Shown: in pieces, positions 58,085 to 64,000 of the stretch
Layout of the letters: each line of letters begins with the position of its first letter
How positions within the stretch are numbered: the stretch's first letter is position 1
Program-made: the position numbers and the translations under genes
Notes under the pieces: generated by a model
The model's input: only the letters and a program-made list of their open reading frames with translations
The model's database searches: none
Told to the model about the DNA's origin: nothing
From: Ailanthus altissimus
Lineage: Eukaryota; Streptophyta; Magnoliopsida; Sapindales; Simaroubaceae
Direction of reading: 5' to 3'
NCBI GenBank assembly: GCA_946807835.1
Contig: OX327696.1
Span: 8,940,501-9,004,500, forward strand
DNA length: 64,000 nucleotides

Positions 58085-59300
58085 AATGCATCATTTCACT
58101 TATAAGTCACTTTCTCCATAAATTAGAAATTTATCATTGTACCCTTAAGATATTTTATGATATTTTTCAAGACCATCTAATGGTTATTCCCTAGATTAGA
58201 TTGATATTAGCTTGTAATACTTACAACTGTGTTAATATCAGGTCTAGTACATAATATGGCATACATCAAGCTATCTATAATTTATGTATAAGGTATGTTA
58301 GACATTCCAATTCTTTCATCTTCTTTTTAAGTACACATAATCTTAGAAAGATTACTACCATGTTTGAAATGTATATTAATTGTCTTCAAGTTAGTAAAGC
58401 TGCACATTTCTAAAACACTTTATGTATGAGGACTAGGTGAGTCTTATCAGCCTCCTAACTCTATCTCTATAAAGCCTTATACCCAATATAAAAGAAGCCT
58501 TTCTCTTAAATTCTTCAAGAAAATTTTTTACGCAAATAACTTTTGACTGGTTGCAACATACTAATATCATTTCTGATAGTGAGTCTGTCATTACTAGAAA
58601 CACAGTCATGTTCCTACTAACCTTTTTATATACACATGCTTCCTTTTCATTTTTGATAAAACTAGACCCTCTGATTACTTCACCAAATTGAAGATTGCAG
58701 TTTTAGGAGGCCTGCTTAAGTCTATAAATAGACTTCTTTAGTTTGCATACCAGATTAAAAGTCAGGCTGGCCGTAAAACTTTTAGATTACTCCATGTATA
58801 TCTCTTCCTCAAGATATCCATTCAGAAAAGCCTTCTTTATATCCATCTACCAAATTTCATAATCATAACATATAGCCATAGCCAATAAAATTTGAATTAA
58901 CTTTAGCATGGCTATTAGTAAGAAGCTTTCTTAATAATCTATCCCAATTGTTTTAGTATAACCATTTGCCACCAGTCGGGCTTTGAAGGTCTCTACCTTC
59001 CCATCGAGTCCACGCTTTCGCTTGTAAACCTATTTACAACCAATAGGAATAATTCTTTCAAGAAGCTTAACCAAGTCCTAGACTTGATTGTCATGCATAG
59101 AGTCAATCTTGAATTTCATGGCGTCTTGCCATTTTTCTGAATCAATGTCCAACATCGCCTCTCTATAAGTTAAATGATACTTTTCTTTAACTAGAAAAAC
59201 ATCAAACACACATTCATGCATTATAACATACCTAATAAGTGGCCTTGAAATTATTTCTGACCTACGGGAAGGGTGTGTCAAAGATATCTCACTCAATTAA
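58085..59300 (-). pseudogene. copia-4 reverse transcriptase remnant
   Basis: From 59296 down, the linker reads SEISLTHPSRRSEIISRPLI, HLTYREAMLDIDSEKWQDAM and KFKIDSMHDNQV. Further on come GKVETFKARLVAN, MDIKKAFLNGYLEEEIYME and LVCKLKKSIYRLKQA, all copia RT blocks, in changing frames with stops. No readable YVDD motif was found. Confidence 0.8.
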
Positions 59301-59329
59301 ACTTGAGATTCCATTATTGGATCATTAAT

Positions 59330-60112
59330 ATCTTAATTAACTTCAGCTAGTTCAATCTTCCCATAATCTCCACGATTTATTAGAAACTAGCTTTCAAAAA
59401 ATGTGGCATAATGATCAACTAACTTGTTTCGTTCCTCAGGATCATAGAACTGATATTCTATAAAGTGCTAGGTATATCTAATGAACCGATACTTATACCC
59501 TTTAGGCGTAATTTTATCTTACCGTGTAACTTTTATGTAAGCAGGACAACCCCAAATCTTAACATACTTAATACTTGGTTTCCTACCATTCCACATCTCT
59601 TATGAAGTGGTAGGAATAGCCTTTGATGGAATTCTGTTCAACAAGTGCCAACAGTCTGTAGAACATAACCCTAAAGATATTCAAGAAGATTGATAAAGCT
59701 CATCATTAATTGAACTATATTTAAAAAATTTTATTCTTCCTTTCAGAAACACTATTATGTTGAGGACTACCTAAAGGAATATATTAAACGAGAATTCTAT
59801 TCTCCTTCAAAAAATTAATGAATTCACTATTTATATATTCATCACCTCAATTTGATCAAAGGCACTTAATGAACTTACCGGTCTATTTCTCTACCTCTAG
59901 TCGAAATTATTTAAACATTTCAAAGGTTTTCGACTTATGTTTCATCAACAACACAAATTTGTATCATGAAAAATCATCAATAAAAATTATGAAGTATCAA
60001 AATTCACCCATGGCAGTGTGATTTATTGAACCACATACATCATTATGTACTAGTTCTAATAAATCAGCACCCCAATATCAACATCAATAAAAGGAAATCT
60101 AGTCATCTTCCC
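59330..60112 (-). pseudogene. copia-4 integrase remnant
   Basis: The minus strand shows the integrase C-terminal wording (APKGYKYRFI-type near 59500, AIPTTS-type near 59610) and the core around 59880-60060, including the CLRSNQ region where D has become N. Order and position agree with copia-1 and copia-2. Many stops are present. Confidence 0.75.
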
Positions 60113-60472
60113 TTAAATACAAGATTCATAAATTGGATAAAACTTTATGCTAAGATCAGGTATTTGACCATTCTTAATTAGACGAGTTAAGCGTCTCACG
60201 CCTATAAGACCTAATCGCATATGCCACAATTTGGTAATATTCAAAGTCTCCAAATTTTTCCTCCTTATACTCACCTGTGCATTCAAGACATTTCTTGCTA
60301 TATCTAAAAAATAATGGCCATTCATCAACTGAAAATCAGCTAGCAAAACATCATCTTTATCATATAAATACAATGAAATTTTTTTAATTTGTACATGATA
60401 ACCTTCTTTGTCTAACACAGAAAAGGATATGATTTGCCTAATGATGTTTGTCACTAAATAATAGTTATACAA
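60113..60472 (-). pseudogene. copia-4 pre-integrase segment
   Basis: An open stretch of 119 residues contains DKEGYHVQIKKISLYLYDKD, LADFQLMNGHYFLDIARNVL and TKLWHMRLGLIGVRRLTRLI with NGQIPDLSIK. It equals the ELWYMRLSHIGVR segment of copia-2 and the duplicated segment of copia-1. The zinc-binding H-X-R-L-G/S-H pattern has lost its second histidine (MRLGLIG). Confidence 0.85.
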
Positions 60473-60699
60473 TATAACAGTTCTGTTAGTGGGGAAAATA
60501 ATTCAAAATTTTCAATAGCTTTAATCTCTAGAAAATCTCAATTTCTAACACGAAGTTGTATTTCTCTATGCTACAACTGTTTAACTTCCTTCAAACTTTG
60601 CAATAAATTACAGATGTGAGAAATAATGCAGTATCTAATACCCAACCATTACTAGCATCAAATGCCAATGAAATGTTAATAATATGTAATCATATACTT

Positions 60700-61534
60700 G
60701 AGGAGTTCATCTTGAGTGTGACAAGGTACTTTGGACAATTGCATATCCAATGTCCATCCTCACAGTAATGGGAAACACTTTCTTTTGCCTTTGTTCTTCT
60801 CTTTTGGCTTAGATATAACATGCCTCTAAAGACCCGCAGATGGTATCTACTTCACTTTCTTCTTGCCTTTAGACTTCCTAGAAGCCCTTAAGGTAGAAGA
60901 TGAAGCACCATGAACGTATAGGGCTGAACCTTCTTTAATCATGTTCTCCTGAGATGTATTTAATATATTATGCAGTTTAGCATAAGTGGCAATTAGCCTT
61001 TGCATGTTAAAATTTATAATAAACTGTGAAAATGATTTAGTAGAAATTGAAAAATTAAACTATTTTTCAAATTATTATTTAGAGATATGTCATGGTCTTT
61101 AATTTCTCAATGTAAGATATCATCTTAAGCATATAGGAACTAATTGGACTGCCCATTGATAGTCTAAACTGAAATAATGTTTTGGTGACCCGATAAATCT
61201 CAACCTCTGATTTGTCACCAAATAGCTTCTTTAGATGACGCATAATATTGCTTGCACTATCCATTTTCACATGCTCACTTTAAAGATCAATAGACATCGA
61301 GGCCACGATATGTGATTTGACCTTCAAATCATTATCTATTCATTTATGATAAATCTTAAGCTTTTCTAAAAAAGCTTTATCAGAAACACCTCTAGGTATT
61401 TCTTGATTAATAATATATCTAAGCCTTTTCAAATCCAGAACTATTCTTAGACTCAAAAGCCAGTTAGAATAATTCTCAACACCTTTCAATTGGTATGCAT
61501 CTAGTATATGTACCAACGGGTTGCTCGTAGTCAT
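60700..61534 (-). pseudogene. copia-4 gag remnant
   Basis: Gag starts at the ATG read from 61534: MTTSNPLVHILDAYQLKGVE, then NYSNWLLSLRIVLDLKRLRY, later SNIMRHLKKLFGDKSEVEIY, FQFRLSMGSPISSYMLKMIS, and near 60780-60740 the knuckle remnant HYCEDGHWICNCPKY, missing its first cysteine. Stops occur near 61340 and 61078. It is the only gag of this family here with its start codon intact. Confidence 0.85.
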
Positions 61535-61735
61535 CATACCTTCATAAGACAAAAGAAGAGATGTTAACAGTATATTTTAAATCATTAAAATGCTTTAGAT
61601 TATAGATATAACAACTTATATATTTTTAATCTAAAGACGTCCTCCCACTTTTCTTTAATCTCTCAAACGAAAAAATCAAAATTTAACTCTTTAAACTTTA
61701 CGAAAGAAAGTAAACACATTCAACATTTACTCCAA

Positions 61736-62026
61736 CTTTACACTTTAATGATATTGGTCTTTGTAAACCCAAAATGTAGACAACTCTTGTCAATTGCATC
61801 TTATGCAATACTTACCACTAGTCCTAAACACATATTATCCTCACACTTTAGCAATATTATGTAAGTGTATTCTAAATTAACTTATCAATTATCAAATATA
61901 AGTTACTAATACTACCTTTACACTTTAGCGACATTGAACAACACGTTTGTTTATATTTACCTCATCTCATGTTTTACTAGCATAGTCCAAATTACTCTGA
62001 CCAATCCCTCACGCTTTAGTAATATT
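61736..62026 (-). repeat. copia-4 leader motif array, four copies
   Basis: On the minus strand the motif occurs at 62026-62007, 61935-61916, 61858-61839 and 61755-61736. The starts are 91, 77 and 103 bases apart. The first copy differs from the consensus by one base and the others by a few. It sits between primer site (62470) and gag (61534). Confidence 0.9.
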
Positions 62027-62469
62027 AAAAAAGATCAAGATGATTCATCTAACATTGTATTGATAAGACAAATCATGTATAAAATTTTTCAAAAAAAAGA
62101 AACACATAACAATCTAATTATGAGAGATTTTTCAAACTATCCATATCTCATAAGGATAAAATTCTCAAAACACATATTTATTTTACGTAAGCATAACTAA
62201 CCCCCATCAAATGCACCACCCAAATAGTAATTCCAGCATCTCCAATACTCCAGCGTCAGACACATACCGCCTCTGCATTCATTAGTACCATAAACATTAT
62301 AGCGCCACATACACAATTCCCTAATGATCATACAAGCAATGACTTGGCACTACAACCTCAACTCTTGAAGCCGTTGTGCCTTTTATTTTAGGCCTTGATG
62401 TCATACATCACAATTCACTCCATGTAAAACCAAACATAACTCTTGTGTTGCACACTTAACACACAGTAT

Positions 62470-62481
62470 GCTCTAATACCA
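62470..62481 (-). other. copia-4 primer-binding site
   Basis: On the minus strand this is TGGTATTAGAGC, identical to copia-1 and copia-2. The LTR begins two bases further right. Confidence 0.85.
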
Positions 62482-62482
62482 C

Positions 62483-64000
62483 TGTTAGATTTATTAATGT
62501 GTGTGAGAGTGTATGTATGTGGTACGTGAAATGTAAATATGTGTCATACACAACAACAATAGAAATAAAAACATTTCATGCATTTCAATAACCATATTCT
62601 CAAACTAAATTCTAATACAATAATAGAAAGTATATCTTTAAAGATTATTGGTGTAGTTGAATAGATCGAAATGCTAAATCTTATCCTGAAGTACTCTCAT
62701 GAACAAATCTAGTCCTTGACTCTAGTGAGCTCAAGAAGCTAGAATGGTAGCTTCATTTACTAGATTTGTCTTTTGTCTAACCTCTTCAAGTATCACTCTC
62801 TCGATTTTTCTTCTTCAAAAGGAACAAAACTATTATCACATTTTCAACCTTAAAAATGGTCAAACATTATCAAGCCTTATGCAAAACCCTTTTGCATGTC
62901 TTTTGACCTTTTTATCTCTTGTCAATCATGGAAGAACTAAGTGTCTATTGCTACCTTTTTAGCATCCAAGATATTTGTCCACTTATTTAAGCATTAATAA
63001 GACAAGTATCTAACATTAGTTTCCACCAAATGACAAGTGTACATTACTTAATTTGCATACATGACCAAGCTCTCACACTTGTCAAACGTTAAACAAGCTT
63101 AACTATTAAGCTTATTAAAACAATGCAAAATAGCCATTAATTCTTATGGCTTAATGACATGTGCCAAATTCTAACAATTATAGTTTAACATGTGTCTTTT
63201 ATGAAAGTGCTAAAATCAAATACTACTTATTTAAAAATTTTCCTAATTGAAATCTTCGACCTAGTCTGCTATCATAATGCTTAACAAGTATACTTCATAT
63301 TGTGAGACTCTCTAGGTTCACACATGTTTGTCTTATAAAACCTTTTCATAAGTCTGTAAATACTGCCCTACACGCATGCTACAGATATTATAAAATGACA
63401 TGTTAAACCATACAAATTGAGGTTAAAAATCTTTATGTAGTCACTTTATCACCTATATCTAGAAAAAGCAAAGACATAGATCTTCACCGTCAAATCTCTA
63501 TTTGCTTAATCATGAACTTATCTCTCATATTTTATTTTGATAAACAATATCTGCAAACACTTTTACGATGTTGTTTTACCTTATGGAAACTCCTTTTTGA
63601 GATTAATTCTTATGACAACAAGACTTTTTAAAATAAAATATCAAAGTATTACGATATACAACTTACCCATATAAGCTTATGGATCCCATATTATGCACAC
63701 CAGACTCTACGAGTATTGGACCATACCCAATGACACCCTGATATCAGACCATGAAAGATCTCTAACATATGTGGAATTAAAGCATAATGCATCACTTACA
63801 AGCCCACCATAGCGCTCAGGTCAAAGGACCATGAATACTATTCAACTCAAGAAAACTTTCTATTGACGACTTTATGGGATATTTATTGGCGGTCCTCGTG
63901 AGTTTATTCATTATCCATTCCTTATCGAATACCAATATGCATATACAAGCTTCCACTAAGCTCATAATCTGTTAAAACTAATAATCTGCATAATCCAAAT
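62483..64000 (-). repeat. copia-4 5' LTR, partial
   Basis: On the plus strand it begins TGTTAGATTTATTAATGTGT and follows 53581-55100 base block by base block. About 350 bases should lie beyond the window, judged from the left LTR length. Confidence 0.85.

Larger units (their letters stand above)
53581..64000 (-). mobile_element. Ty1/copia element copia-4, runs off the right edge
   Basis: The left (3') LTR lies at 53581-55446, with a purine tract next to it. Internal gag-to-RNase H segments run on the minus strand, with a primer site at 62470. The right (5') LTR starts at 62483 and passes the window end. Its LTR and leader match copia-1, making these one family. A solo LTR of a different but related family interrupts the RNase H. 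Every coding part is decayed. Confidence 0.88.

Overview
This is nuclear DNA of a flowering plant, most likely a eudicot. It is AT-rich, its genes have introns, and most of it is decayed LTR retrotransposons. Two host genes are recognisable. The 3' half of a HAK/KUP/KT potassium transporter runs off the left edge (exons at 17-137, 220-474 and 805-1877). A small three-exon gene at 34029-37914 encodes a MEINOX (KNOX1/KNOX2) protein with no homeodomain, resembling eudicot KNATM.

Layout: 3.2-3.7 kb, a dispersed repeat; 3.7-11.6 kb, a decayed plus-strand Ty3/gypsy element with recognisable LTRs; 12.1-13.8 kb, the 3' part of a minus-strand LINE; 14.6-15.1 kb, a relative of the 3.2 kb repeat; 15.1-32.2 kb, a nest in which a minus-strand gypsy-type element (LTRs at 15146 and 31698, decayed primer-binding region at 31676) was invaded by two plus-strand Ty1/copia elements. 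Copia-1 (15586-22133) has lost its 3' LTR. Copia-2 (22559-31116) keeps both 2.3-kb LTRs but has lost its reverse-transcriptase domain. The KNATM-like gene follows, then three inverted-repeat elements (38.6-41.6 kb). A compact minus-strand copia element (copia-3, 45285-50805) is the best preserved. Last is a long minus-strand copia element (copia-4, 53581 to beyond the right edge), related to copia-1 and carrying a solo LTR (55861-58009) inside its RNase H region.

None of the transposon reading frames is intact. Each has stops, frameshifts or lost catalytic residues, so they are annotated as pseudogenes.

The most unusual signal is a 20-base motif, AATATTGCTAAAGCGTGAGG, in the untranslated leader between primer-binding site and gag. 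It occurs four times in copia-2 and four times in copia-4, with almost the same spacing (about 90, 76 and 104 bases), and at least twice in copia-1. The motif and its spacing survive in elements whose protein genes have collapsed, which suggests a leader RNA or DNA element that mattered to this lineage. I do not know a named element that matches it.
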